This document shows positions 1 through 11,920 of a DNA stretch of 64,000 nucleotides, one piece after another. The number at the start of each line of letters is the position of its first letter. Position 1 is the stretch's first letter. Origin of the DNA: Branchiostoma floridae (lineage: Eukaryota > Chordata > Leptocardii > Amphioxiformes > Branchiostomatidae). The notes under the pieces are model-generated. The model ran no database searches, was not told the origin of the DNA, and saw only the letters and a program-made list of their open reading frames with translations. The DNA lies in NCBI RefSeq assembly GCF_000003815.2, contig NC_049980.1, positions 31,389,470-31,453,469 of the forward strand, in the 5' to 3' direction. The position numbers were made by a program, and so were the translations under genes.

Positions 1-437
1 CCATAATCTGGGGAGAGGGAAGGGTTCGGTAGAGCTACACATAACAGCAGTTTTGGGACAGGCAAGGGCTTCTTTACACTTTTGTCTTGCAAAGGTACAA
101 TTTGTAGCCAGTCCATCATCGAAAAATACACCCAGACTGGCCCAGAAGACCAGTTTTTCAATTATTTTTCAAACACTATGGTATTACAGATTGTGCAATA
201 GAATGTATCAAGTTCATGACAGAAAAGAATAACCTAGTAAGTCGTAATTTTGCCAATGGATTTTATCTTTTGTCCTGACACTATAGTACTAAACCAAAGA
301 CAAATGCCACATTCTGTAACAGTTACACATTTGGCTCAATCAAGGATGTTTGGATCCAACAGCATTCAAGGTTTGCACAATCATGTTGGCACAATAAGCA
401 AACAGCAAAAAAAGCACTTGCTGCAGAAGTTGCTCAC

Positions 438-3400
438 CTTGTAAGCAGCACAGTTTGCTCTTTGGAGTCAGCAGGCAGTGACAAGACATAGTCTGCACAG
501 TACTGGCACACTGATGACCAACTCTCTGTCAACCCAGAAACACAAGATACAGTACATGTAGTAATGACAAACAATGGTGGAGTGTCTGGGGGACATTTTT
601 GTCTAAATGTTTGCAATAAAGTACTTGCATGCATGTACAATATTTTCTGTTTTATGAATTACTGATAACTGTCAGGGTAGAGAATCCCCAGTGCTACCAG
701 TAGAGATCCATGTTGGAGACTTGGAGAATTAAAGATGTCATAACTTTTCAACTTTGATATATGTCACTTGGGGTCTATGGAGTTCTTCTGTGTTGGTACA
801 ACCCATGTAAGAGTTTGCAACTTTTGTTCAACACAAGGACACCAAGCTTACCTCAAATTTTCGGTCGCACATCCGTCGACCTTCTTCAGCACACGACCAA
901 AAATTTGAGGTAAGCAAAAGTTACAAACTCCAAACATTACAAGTTTCATTGTCCAGGTTGTTAGTACAGGGCTCGAAATACTTTTTTTCTGCATACCTGC
1001 ACTGGTGCAGGTAACATTGAAAATTACCTGCACCAGACAGATTTTACCTGCGCCACTCTGAATTTAGGAAGTATGGATCATACTAAAATTGTTCAGGAAC
1101 CATTGCTATTTTTCTCTCTTATACTTAATAGGTGGTAACGGACAATGCAGCTAGTAACGATCCGCATATACCTACATCATAGGACATTTATCTATAAAAC
1201 CCAGTACATGGGCCAGTGCAGGTTAGGTGCAGGTAGACACCAGAAATGCCTGCACAGCTCCAATTTTACCTGCACTAACCTGCATATACAGGTGGTATTT
1301 CGAGCCCTGTAGTAAGAGAGACACCTACCATCTCCATCGATGTAGGGTACAGGGGGCAAACGTAGGGCCAGGATTCGCTCCTGTAGCAGAGTCAGCTGGG
1401 CCTCACTGTTCCAGTCCAGGGAGAGAAGGTCTGGAAAGACAGTTTCGGGGTTTATTTAAAAGAGACAGTTACTGTTACAGTAGTACAATTCAGGGTGCTC
1501 AGAAGCCAAACCATGATCCGTGCTAACATCTTACTTTCATTCTACTCTAATCAATAAAATGAACAGAAACAAATTATTTTACGTGGTATACTTTGTATAA
1601 AAGACAATCCTAACAGATGATACACAAATGTAGATATATGCCTATTCGTATAAAAAATATATATGTAAGACAGTATAATGTGGCTTAGCAGAAATGCCAG
1701 TGCATGGTTTCTTTCTGATGTATAACTACTGACTATACTACAGTAACTGTTCTGTCACGCAAGGCAAACTCAGCTAAAAGCTGGCTACGCAAAAAAAAAG
1801 GACTATCCTGTAAGATTACCAGACTGAGTGCAACTTACCAGTTCTGTGTCCAGCGGTGACAAACTCAGCGACAGGCCAGGACAAGGCTTGGAGGTTGTTG
1901 GAGCTGGCTACCCTGGCCAGGTGCTCCACTAGACTGTTGTACAGGCACACTATAGGGCCAGGGGTCTGCAACAAAAAAGATGGTTGTTTCTTTAGAAGGT
2001 ATTTATCTATTCCCCCAAACCTATTTTGAGACAAACAAGATTTAAAAAAAATGTGTTTAATAGGGATTAAGTATCATGGAACATTCAGGTCCAGTTCCAC
2101 ATAGTATCTTATCATTAAAAAAATGTATCTTTGGGGGTAGACACGAGTGCGAGTCTCAGTATATTGGTATTACAGTGATGTTTCACCTGATGTGGAACAA
2201 GTGCAAAGACCGAGTGGGTAGAGTGTTCGCTTTGCATTCGGTAGGTCGTGAGTTTGATCCCCGGCCCAGTCATACAAAAGACTTTAAAAATGGTACAATG
2301 CTGCTTTCCCTGCTTAGCACTCAGCATTCGGGAAAGACTATCATGGTAGTTGAACACATACACCACTACCAGTGGACTAGCCCCCTGCTGTAGTGATTGT
2401 GGAACAAAGTTGTGTGGTCCACAAAAAACTACTGAAAAGGAGATGGGTGCCACCCTATGCACCATCAGGCATGGGAAGGTTTGGACTCACCTGTTGTGGA
2501 AGTCCTGCTTTCCTCCTCTGTGCTGCGTCCTGGTACACCACAGAGGAGAACTCTCCTGCCAGGCTGTTCTCTATGTAGTCTCTCAGGGTCTCAGTCTCCA
2601 GACACGGGGGGAGGGGGGCGCGGTCACCCAACCAACTCAGTCCCTCACACAGCTGAAACACACAGGGAAAACACAAACTTTGTATAGGCAGAAAGAGAAC
2701 CGCTCTAATATATTCTTAGACTGTGTGACATTTTTACTTCCTTCAACATTGTGAAGGACAACAAAAATACAAAATTTTAAATGTACTTCGCTTGTTTTAG
2801 GGTAAGGCAAAAACCCAGTATACAAAGCAAATCATAATGTTCTGAAGTACACTTCTGTGTTTACCACAAAGAATTGTGTTTATCCATTTACCAACTAAGT
2901 CTTGATAAAACTCTTCACGGATGCATATGTTACCTTTCTGCCAGTATCTTCATCCTCCACATCACTGCCGATGTCCACGACTCGACAGTCTGACACCAGC
3001 TCCCCTTCTGTCAGCCCCCGGATGTCCAGGCACTCCCTGACTTCCTCCACAGGGTCTGTCCCCCACCCCAGGGGCATCTCCCCAGGGTCTGTTCCCCACC
3101 CCAGGGGCAGCATCAGCAGGGGTACGCTGGGGTGGAGCGGCTTGGCCTGCAGGAGTCGCACCAGTCGGAGCTGGCTCTCTAACCAGTACGTCTGCCAGAT
3201 ACAACAAAAATTAATGTCAGGTAAATTCTGGTGATTCTACATGTACCACAAGTTATATCATAGGAGAATTCCAATAAAAATGTTGAAAAACATGCGAAAC
3301 TCCCAAGTGGAAACACATGGGCTGAATTTGAAGCACATACATGCAATAAAAGCAAGCTAAATTCCATAGGGCTTATGAACTTTTTATCAGTTTGAGATTG

Positions 3401-3837
3401 TTGCATCAGATGTCTCATGGACTTTCATAAGAATTCAATATGCTTCACGCATGCTGTCACTGTCAAAAATTCAAATACCAACCTCAGAATTAGATGTCCT
3501 CACAACTTTTTATTTGAGAACACCAAATTTTCTCAACTTTTGGTGCATTTTGCATTGAGCAGAGTGTCTTCTCCATTTGTTAACTGTGCAAATTTCCACA
3601 TCAACCTCAGTCCCAGCCCTCCTGTGGGCCAAATCATAGTCAGACCGGAAACTCAGGTGATGCAGAATACACGGTCACCGTGTTGTATTGTCTAAAATTA
3701 TAAGTCTAACTCACCTCACGACTGTCCTGGTCCACAGGTGGAGGAGGCAGGGCCAGGATAACAGCTGATGTGCCCAGTAACATGTGTTCACTCTCTACTT
3801 CATCTGTGTCCTCCTGTTCTAACAACCCCTGCACTGC
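438..3837 (-). CDS. MCM3AP-like: GANP/MCM3AP-like gene copy 1, exons d to i
   Basis: Six exons read right to left: d 3715-3837, e 2934-3191, f 2491-2652, g 1839-1965, h 1329-1430, i 438-525. All have GT/AG borders and compatible phases. The peptides follow the C-terminal half of vertebrate GANP (MCM3AP) in order: a Leu-rich strand before PPPPVDQD in d; LLQAKPLHPSVPLL in e (vertebrate LLQAKPFQPALPLV); ENSLAGEFSSVVYQDAAQRR in f; LQALSWPVAEF in g; LDWNSEAQLTLLQERILAL in h. GANP is the metazoan scaffold of the TREX-2 nuclear mRNA-export complex, and this region was first described as the MCM3-associated/acetylating part. Exon e carries an extra in-frame 33 nt relative to copy 2. Bases 1-7 look like the start of exon j (acceptor at 8-9), so the gene continues outside the window. 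Exons a-c of the same copy lie at 27.4-29.0 kb. Confidence 0.85.
846..915. repeat. Perfect-arm hairpin in GANP copy 1 intron
   Basis: Bases 846-867 and 894-915 form near-perfect 22-bp inverted arms (gcttacctcaaatttt and its complement) around a loop of about 26 bases. It lies in the h-i intron. It looks like a small foldback element. No coding content was seen. Confidence 0.6.
967..1309. mobile_element. 343-bp MITE with TAGTA target duplication
   Basis: The ends are inverted copies (cagggctcgaaata at 967; tatttcgagccctg ending at 1309), flanked by TAGTA at 962-966 and 1310-1314. The interior carries repeated tacctgcac motifs in both orientations. The matching intron of GANP copy 2 has a single ttttTAGTAagag near 41113, a clean empty site. 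No transposase is encoded, so it is non-autonomous. The CAGGG start recalls hAT ends, but the 5-bp duplication does not fit hAT's usual 8 bp, so I leave the superfamily open. Confidence 0.8.
2190..2478 (+). mobile_element. tRNA-derived SINE
   Basis: A polymerase III style promoter is visible: an A-box-like gagtgggtagagtgttcgc near 2212 and a B-box-like gtgagtttgatcccc near 2248. An unrelated body follows. It sits in the f-g intron of GANP copy 1 and is absent from copy 2. The boundaries are approximate. Confidence 0.6.
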
Positions 3838-3902
3838 CTGTAGTCAGGAACAAAAAAAAAGCTTCATTAGGACATCTTACGGAGATATGTACACTCAGAG
3901 CC

Positions 3903-4008
3903 AGGGGTGCTGGATCCTGATGGTTGCTCTGCCAAAAACACTGACCACTAGGCCTACAGCCATCTGCAGTACTGGCGGTTGGGCCTCGTTTCCTTGTCCT
4001 GAGCCTTG
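3903..4008 (-). pseudogene. Inverted fragment of the plus-strand family exon 2
   Basis: Read on the minus strand, this stretch aligns with exon 2 of gene A (17640-17750). It has the Pro/Gln-rich linker, then the CAGATGGCTGTAGG run, then the ATCAGGATCCAG segment coding the conserved IRIQ motif. It lies just upstream of GANP exon d, joined directly to a remnant of the duplicated exon-d unit (acactcagagccagg). Nothing equivalent is present beside exon d of copy 2. The fragment is about 105 bp and truncated at both ends, so it is a dead gene piece moved and inverted relative to the intact paralogues. Confidence 0.65.
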
Positions 4009-4604
4009 TACATGCAAATGCCAAGGCAGAGATTAACAAGAAGGAAGAGTTGGGGATAAGCCATGACTTGGAAAAGAACAATGAGCAGAACATTGCTGAG
4101 ATGGGCTGCAGCATAAGAAAACAAGAAAGAGTGGAAATCAATGATGGCCCGCCGCAGTGCAAACATGGTGATGATGATGATGATAGTACACTCAGGATAG
4201 ACCAAGGGAATACAATTTAAGGATAGTGCAAGGGAAAAAAATTCCTCCACATTAACATAAAAATTTGGTATTTTCTAAAAACATTCAATAGTATGCAATC
4301 TTCAAATCAATTGTCTACTGTGTACTCTTTACATCATTGGGAATTCTTCCTGTGATGTTGACGACCCATTGTTGATAAAAATGACAGAATGACTGAAACT
4401 TTGTCAGTTCCAACACAGGGATGGATGAATGGATGCTGAAAACAGCACGTAACTAAGACCTGCACAGTTCACATGTTACTTTATTCTGTAATATATTATG
4501 CAGTATTTCTTGCCCAGATTTGCCCCTTAAAATGAACAGTGGCTTAAGTAGCACGGCTTACAACCAACACATTCTCAACTAAAACGAGAAATTCTCCATA
4601 CGAT

Positions 4605-4860
4605 ATCTGCAGATTGCAGTCACCTATCTGCAGACTGCATATACCTATCTGCACACTGCAGTCACTTATCTGCACACTGCAGTCACCTATCTGCACACTA
4701 CAGTCACCTATCTGCAGGTGCAGATAGGTATCTGCAGATAGCAGATACCTCACTGCAGACTGCAGTGAACTATCTGCACACTATAGTAAATGTGCTAAGA
4801 CTGCATACACCTATCTGTAGACTGCAGTTACCTATCTGCAATCTCCATACAGGTGAAAGC
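4605..4860. repeat. Left subterminal minisatellite
   Basis: Roughly ten degenerate ~21-bp units of the type cagtcacctatctgcacactg lie just inside the left end of the 11.95-kb element. The mirror array is at 16215-16480. Subterminal arrays like this often serve as transposase-binding sites in DNA transposons. That role is inferred here. Confidence 0.75.
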
Positions 4861-4995
4861 AATCAGAGTGCAGTTTCTATGGATATAGTCTGTATACTAG
4901 TTTGAAATGTATATGAGCCCTGTTAACCTGCATCAGGTCTGTCATACCTGACATCTCATCACAGTGTAATTAGTACAGTTACTCGATCAGCAGCT

Positions 4996-7900
4996 CACGT
5001 GCTGAAGGCTCAAGACCGGAAAATTTCTTTGTTATCATGCTATTTCCTATATTTTGCTAGGCTAGGCTCATTTCAAAGGGCTTATTGTAATTTTGACGCA
5101 AACACTGCCTCATATAACAATGTTCAGTAACTAATAAGAACCATTTAATGGCATCTCTCTCAGTCCCATGGGATATTTTCAGGAGTCGGTAATGCCTAAT
5201 AACCAACCTAAAATGGATAAATGAACAGATGAATAATTGGTTTCAATAGAACTGTCGCATGGGTCTGCAATGGCTGCCATTTGGCGCTAACTCAAGTGAC
5301 CTCAATATGACAGCAATTTCCCAGGTGCGGCCATAGGACTTTATGTTTTGAACCACTTACACCGGGAAGGACCCTTACTCTTTTCAACAAGTATGGCACA
5401 TTCTTTAAGTTGTTCACAGTTTTAAAAAAATTTCATTTAAAAGGTTTATCATAATGCACAAAAGACCTATAGCTATGTGGACTCTTCCCCTATCTCCACT
5501 GGCTTGAAGTCTTGTCATTCACCAGTAGCTGACACCCCTGCTGGTTTAGCTGCTGCTTGGATTTACTTAAGGATTAGTGTGTAACAGGGCATGGCTGATT
5601 GATTTGTATCAGTCCCATATGAGTGATAATGGGATCTCACTTAGCCTCTGACAGACTTGCAGAAAACTTTCAGGCTTGTGGATGTACTAGTACTGAGTCT
5701 ACTAGTAGTAGACTCAAAAGTCATCACAAAACTACCTTATTGTTTTCTTCTTGAAGAGTTGACCTTAAGCCCCTTTTGTCCTCATTCACATAAAGTTGCC
5801 CTTTTAATAACAGCATGTACACATGTACATGTATGCACACCTTGTACCATAGAGGAACAAGAAACCTGCTATTTTCATTAGTATCTTTGGTCTGGCTCTA
5901 AATAGGCTGAAGTGACCATTATAAGTTTGATTTACTGTTTGTCATATTTGTCAGTCTGGCTGAAGACTGCCCAACTACCTACACCACAGTAGATGGATCT
6001 TTGTACTGTAGCAGCCATCTGTTTTGTGTTGACTGTCCAGGCCTGCTTCAACCAATCCAACCGGGAAATATGATACAGTTCAGACCAGGTCACAGGGGAA
6101 ACCACTGGGGAACATTAGACATTCCAAGTCACCTACATGTAAGGAAGGCAAACAAATCAGGAAAAGGTCACCAAAAATCATGTTTTTCTTTAAAAGTATT
6201 CTTGTCATGTTTTTAAACCAGGAGTTAATTTAACTTAAATAGGATGTACTTAAACTTTTTTCCTGGCTTTAATCCCTTCCTGTGGTGCACATCCTTGGTT
6301 GAGCCAAACCATGTATAATTGATCTGCCTGTGATAAAATCCCCAACTTTTCACTGGCTGCATGTCAGTTTCCACATGGAAACTTTAGTGGAGAAATCATG
6401 CACAGAAAGAGAGTCTGCAAGGGGTCATTGTTTTGTGTCTCTTGTCATGTCACTGTGAAACTTTCTGAGTATTGCAAGCGTGATTCATATGAATTGTACG
6501 TGAAGCATAATCAAAATTTCTTTTATCAAACTTAACTTGTCTACTGGGAAACTTTAACAGTGAAAATGCAAGTTGTGTCCCTTAAGCACTGGACATGACG
6601 AAAATATGTTGCTGAAGCATCGCCCCAAAAATGTTTTTAACTAATAGAAGTTTCATCATCAAAATTAATTTAGTTTACGAGCAAAATGTGCCCTTCAAAT
6701 GCAGGAAATAATGTTTCAGATGGTCAATATTTCAATTTTTTCCCTGGATGGCCCATATGACGGCTTTCGACGCTCCGTTGCTCTCCCAGCACCCTCTAAC
6801 AGAAATGTAAGCTAGGTCTGCCAGCAAAATTGGTCCTTCAAAGTACCGTAGTACAGGAAATGGCGTCCAGATTTCAAAATTTTCCTGAACTTACCTTGCA
6901 AAAGCTCGTGAAAAAATATGTTTGGGGGCATTACTCTCAATAACGCTAAAACTATGAGAATTTCTGATAAAAATACCATTCCAGTTTAGCAAATACCATT
7001 CAACTTAGCTTTCTACCAGCAGGAAATAGCATTTTAGAGGGTCAATATTTCACAGCTTTCAGACTATCATTTACAATGTAAATGAATATTTCTGGTCTGC
7101 ATGACTGCCTTGTGGAAGCTAGAATCGTGAGTCACTTGTAGACCATGGCACGCAGTCTTGTGGTGGTGGTGGTGGTGGGGGGGGGGGGTTCAAGGGCCAA
7201 GAATCAGACCTACAACAAGTGTTCTGATTTGGAAAAAGTCTTCCTTTATCGACTATTACTGATCTACTTGCAATTTTAAGGAAGCCCAGGGGCTATCAGT
7301 GGACCTTATCGGGCATAAACTCCCCAGGTCTTAAAACTTAAACAGGGCTGACTGTCCTGTTGGGCCAATAAACTGTCCTACATGTAGCTGCCTGATACTG
7401 GCTGGCCCCTAGGGTACCAAAAGCTGGGTAACCTCAAGGAGTTCTGCTCAGATGATGTACAGAGTAAAAATGCATTTGTGCAGATAGACTATTTATTGTT
7501 TTGTGAAAGGAAATTCTTCTTAAAACAAAAATGTCCTTTTACAAAAAATACTGTACAAGTTATCTGAGTCAGACACATGTCTGAACCAAGGCTCCTTGTT
7601 TGAACAAATTGAGGGCACAGGACATATGATACGGTCACATGTGGTCACCTCTCTGTGACCTCAGATATGGCCACCATGTAGGGAAACACCAGGGTCTTTG
7701 TTCTAAGGGAAGGCTGGTGGTGATTTCTCCCTTTCACACTGATTGAAGAAAAAGATACTACATGAGAGCTGCTCAGTGCACCTTGAATAGAATTAACATA
7801 TAGAATTTACCTTTTATCCATCACTTTGGACAAAAATTGAAGGCAAAATGGTTTTAACAGATTTCCACAGATTATAACTCAAACCCTAAATTAAAGCTGA

Positions 7901-8227
7901 CTTTTAGATGGATTCTTAACACCTCATCAAAAAAGAAATTTTCCTTTGGAATGATGAACGTTTGTGCTTCCTGTGTAATATGTAGCCCTTGCACTTCATA
8001 CTTGTACAATTTGTAAGAATTTTCTAGTATTCTTTTTATAATAAGTTCCCTAATCTTTAGACTCTACATTATGAAGATTCCCTCTATGGTATGTGGAACT
8101 CTTTTTCATGTTTAGTTGTCTTATACAATACTGACCAGTCCTATGTTTGCCTTACTTTGTACTAGTTTTACAATTAACTTTGACTTGACTTGTTAAATGA
8201 CTTGTTATCCAGTATCCGTCCTTTGTA
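4996..8227. other. Non-coding interior of the 11.95-kb element
   Basis: Only short ORFs without recognisable motifs are present. Between about 6640 and 7060 are diverged copies of a dispersed unit built around gcaggaaat...tttcagagggtc, the same unit seen at 8455-9080 and 13120-13150. A ggt/G simple-sequence run occurs near 7160-7190. I see no gene. Confidence 0.5.
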
Positions 8228-9420
8228 GGGGGCCCCAAAGCCCTTTTCCGTAGAGCGTAATCGGCGGTTTTAATTCTACGTACTCCGTAGCGGGACCGCT
8301 CGAATTCAACGTAGAGCGTAATCGGTGCATTTTGCGTCGAGCGATATTGGCCCCTTTAATTTAACGTATTACATAGAAGCTAACCGGATTTTACCGTAAA
8401 ACGTAATTCATATCAATTTTTCGTCAAGCGTAATCAAAGTTTAAATAGTCTACCGGCAAATTTTACCCGCAAAAATGCTGGAAATAATGCGTTTCAAAGG
8501 GTCCAGATTTCAAAATTTCGCCGGACATTCCTTGCTATGGCTCAACACTTCGGCACTGGACATGGTGAAAATATGTTGCGGGAGTGTCGTCCCCCAACTA
8601 ATAGAAATCTTTTTACCGACCTTAGCTTAGTTAACAAGCAAAATGTGCCCCTTAAATGCAGGAAATGGCATTTCAGAGGGTCGAGATTTCAATTTTTCTT
8701 CGGCTTGGGCCTCCGGCGCTCACGACTCTCCGGCGCTCGTCGCCCTCAAAGCCTTTTCTCAGACAGAAATGTCATTACATTGAGCATATGGTCTGCCAGC
8801 AAAATTTGCCCCTCAAAATGCAGGAAATGGTTCAGAGGGTAAAAATTTCCAAATTTTCCCGTACCTACCTGCGGCAGTTCGACTGTTCGTGCTTTCGGCA
8901 CTCGAAATCTGAAAATGATGTTTGGGGGCGTTGCCCAGCTTAAAGCTAAAACCATGTGAATTTCTAATTGGATGCTATTTAACTTAGCTTAGTCTGTGAG
9001 CAAAATTTGCCCTTCAAAATGCATAAAATGGCGTTTCAGAGGGTCAGGATTTCACGATATTCCCGGGGGAGCATGCCCCCGGACGGCCTAGGATTGTCGC
9101 GCCTCTGCTTTCGGTGCTACAAGTGCTGAAAATTACGTCACATGAGAAATTTGCTGTCGCCGCCTTTGGCCAGCAAGACGTCTTTAGAAGTTAAGTTTTA
9201 ATCTTATTGATGGAATTATCAGTTTTGTTTAGATCTCATCTTCACATGTTCTGCCGTCGGCAGAGTTCAGCCAAAAGACCATAAATATTTACATAATGCA
9301 TTATGAAATTTCGTAATTTAGCGTAGAGCGTAATAAAGTGTCCATAATTTAGCGTATTACGTAGCCGGCCCTCCCGAATTTAGCGTAGAGCGTTGTCGGT
9401 ACCCCCCCTTGGGGGCCCTC
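8228..9420. mobile_element. Nested ~1.2-kb element with G/C-rich ends
   Basis: The ends are short imperfect inverted repeats (gggggccccaa at 8228; ttgggggccctc ending at 9420), flanked by tttgta on both sides (8222-8227 and 9421-9426). Near both ends the motif gtagagcgtaat recurs several times. The middle holds three or four diverged tandem units with the caggaaatggc/tttcagagggtc core. No transposase was seen. Confidence 0.55.
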
Positions 9421-9426
9421 TTTGTA

Positions 9427-10400
9427 TAGCTCCTATGCAGTCCTGGAGCAGAAAGAAGCTAAATTTATCTTCAATAATAGGAGAAAGATTATAATAAGAT
9501 GGCAATGTTTTTTGACCTGCAGCTAGGTTTTCTGTCAGCCCTTCTTTCCAAGTTGGGGTAGTGGTTTACAGAGAAACTTCCAGAAGACTCATGAAGAAGA
9601 CATATAACATTTGTCTAGCCCAACATCTGCTTAGAGTTAGAGATTAGATCCTAGATGTCAGCAAGACAGCCTGATGTCCTGTGCCACGAGGGTCTACTGC
9701 CAAATCTAAACAATCACCAGTGGTAATGATATCATAGTATCTGTGTAATATATCATGTACTCTAACTTGAAAACTTGTAGAACTGAAGCAAAACAAAGCA
9801 TTGAATGTTGTTTTTTCTTACACAGTAGTGAGTGAACAAACTTTGAATTTAAATTAAAGTTCCACCACAGGCCACAGCAAGTAGAGATTTCGTGGATGAT
9901 ACCCCCTGCAGACTGCAAAAATAGTGATATACTGTACGGAAAAAACAAAATGACTAAAAAACATTTGATGGCTGAATCCTCAAAATAGACATCATAAATT
10001 TCAGTCTTCAACTACAGTCATTTCCACATCCCTCAGTGTCACTTGTTCAAGTACAACCATTAGGCTACAACACAACATAAAGTACTTGCTATGGCCTAAT
10101 GCTACAGTGTGGGTGTGCCAGCTTACATGTCTTGGAGATGAAAGCTGCATCAGCTTTTTAAGCAATGAGATTTTAGTATAAGCATTTCCAGTCAGAAGTG
10201 TTGGGAATATCATGTTGGGCCTGGGACAACCAAACCTTCACATAACTTCCCTCATGAGGTTCTGAGATCAGCCCCCAGAGAACATCGTTTACTTAAGAGA
10301 GCAGTCTGATTTCATGGCCGATTGCTCAAAGATAACAGCAGTTGGTAGCCTGCCCAGTCAGTTTTTGTGTCTATTTCACATATAGACGATGACATTAGCT
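9427..10400. repeat. Diverged direct repeat, left member
   Basis: This tract resembles 13850-14970. Both contain a related ctatgcagtcctgga/ctatgcaatcttgga stretch, then cccaacatctgctt, and later ccagagaacatcgtt/ccagagaacattgtt. It looks like an old internal duplication inside the 11.95-kb element. No coding potential was seen. Confidence 0.4.
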
Positions 10401-10989
10401 ACATGTACATGTAGTGCCACAAAGTCACCTAGACACAGGGTATTGCAATAACATGACTTCAGCGCACTCCTCTGGCTCTTATTCCCGCATTCCCATTGGT
10501 CTTTACACGCATAGCCAAAATGTTGGGTAACAGGGCCTGCCCAGGGTGTTGGTAATACTCATCCTACGGAGCTGGATTAGAACTCACTCGTGTAAAACTC
10601 AGAGGCACCCAAACTAGCTATTAGTATGGGCGCTTAAATGGTGGACTTAGGAACCAAAATTCAATGAAAAGTCAAATATGGCCTATCCCCTGTGATTCTG
10701 ATATAGATTTACTTTTATTTGCAAGTTCTTTCCTGGGGGCTAATTGCAGCATGACACATACAGAATATATAGTAAACATACTGAAAATAAAAGACTTTGG
10801 AATAGATAACAATGGTGACAAGTAAAAACCGTGGCTATTCTAGAAATACAGGTAATATGGACTGCTGAGAGCTACATGTACAGTCTAAGCTTTTGGGGTT
10901 TGACTTCTTTTCTGGAAGCAGTATAAGACTGTGAAAGTGTCCTACTTTTCTATAATGAGTTATGTGACCTGAACAGGGTTATAGTTCAA

Positions 10990-11170
10990 TGAATTTTGAA
11001 CTTAATCCAAGTAGCACTTAGCAGTTCAATGCCACCAGTTCAAATCCCGGGAGTTAGGAAACTGTTTCTACTCACCTCTTAGTGTTTCAGTGATTGCACT
11101 GACCCTATGAGAAATGGCAAAGTATGCCGGATAGCCATTAGGAATATCAGACTTGGAGAGTCGAGGATGA
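10990..11170 (+). mobile_element. Possible decayed tRNA-type SINE
   Basis: A B-box-like cagttcaaatcccggg occurs near 11037, with a weak A-box-like stretch about 30 bp upstream. No clear boundaries or target duplication were found, so this is tentative. Confidence 0.3.
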
Positions 11171-11920
11171 ATTTAAAAAAGAAAAGGGGGAGTAGTGTAA
11201 CAGGACAGTGGTGTTCAAGTGCCACCAATCAAACCATTTGGCCTATATAGTGGTAATAGTGTGGGCCCATGCATGTGCGATTTCCAGGAGCCAGAAGAGG
11301 ATTTTTCTACTCTCTTCCTGTCTTTCAAGAAGGGTCAAAAAGAGGTGAAAGTCCTCTTCTAAATCCCCTGAGAAACATAAGGCCAGGACAATGATGAATA
11401 AAATGCTCAACAGTTGCCTGACCAGTTCGTGAGAATCTAAGGAAGTATCAAATACAGGGATTGTCTCAAACACATTTCAAGGCAATATTCACTGTTATTG
11501 TTAGATATTTACAAATTCCTTTTGTAATAGCAAAATGGTTACAGTTTTTTTATGAAAGTTTATCTTTAATCATAGCATGCGTCAAATACTTGCAGAGTAG
11601 AGTACTTGTCTTTTCTCTCAAGATTCAATGGTACAATCAGAATCATAGTACAGTACCTGTAATGTGAGGCCAAGCATGACTAATCTGGTCCTGGTGACTC
11701 CCATATGCATGTTGTCCTCAACCCAGAGAAGGAGTACTGTTGTATTACACACATGTTAACACTTCGGAAGAACCCCACACACATGCCGAAAAGGTCCACT
11801 TTTTCACGCTCAAAGGTCTGCTTTTTACAGTCCGAGATTTATTTTTCAAAGCCGGACTGACTGGCATTTTTCACTGATAGAAATTTCATTCAATCTAAGC
11901 GAGTCTATCAGCAAAATTTA

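Noticed and set aside
2902-3234. Plus-strand Ser-rich ORF over GANP exon e
   Set aside because: Shadow of the minus-strand exon, which has GANP similarity and correct splice sites.
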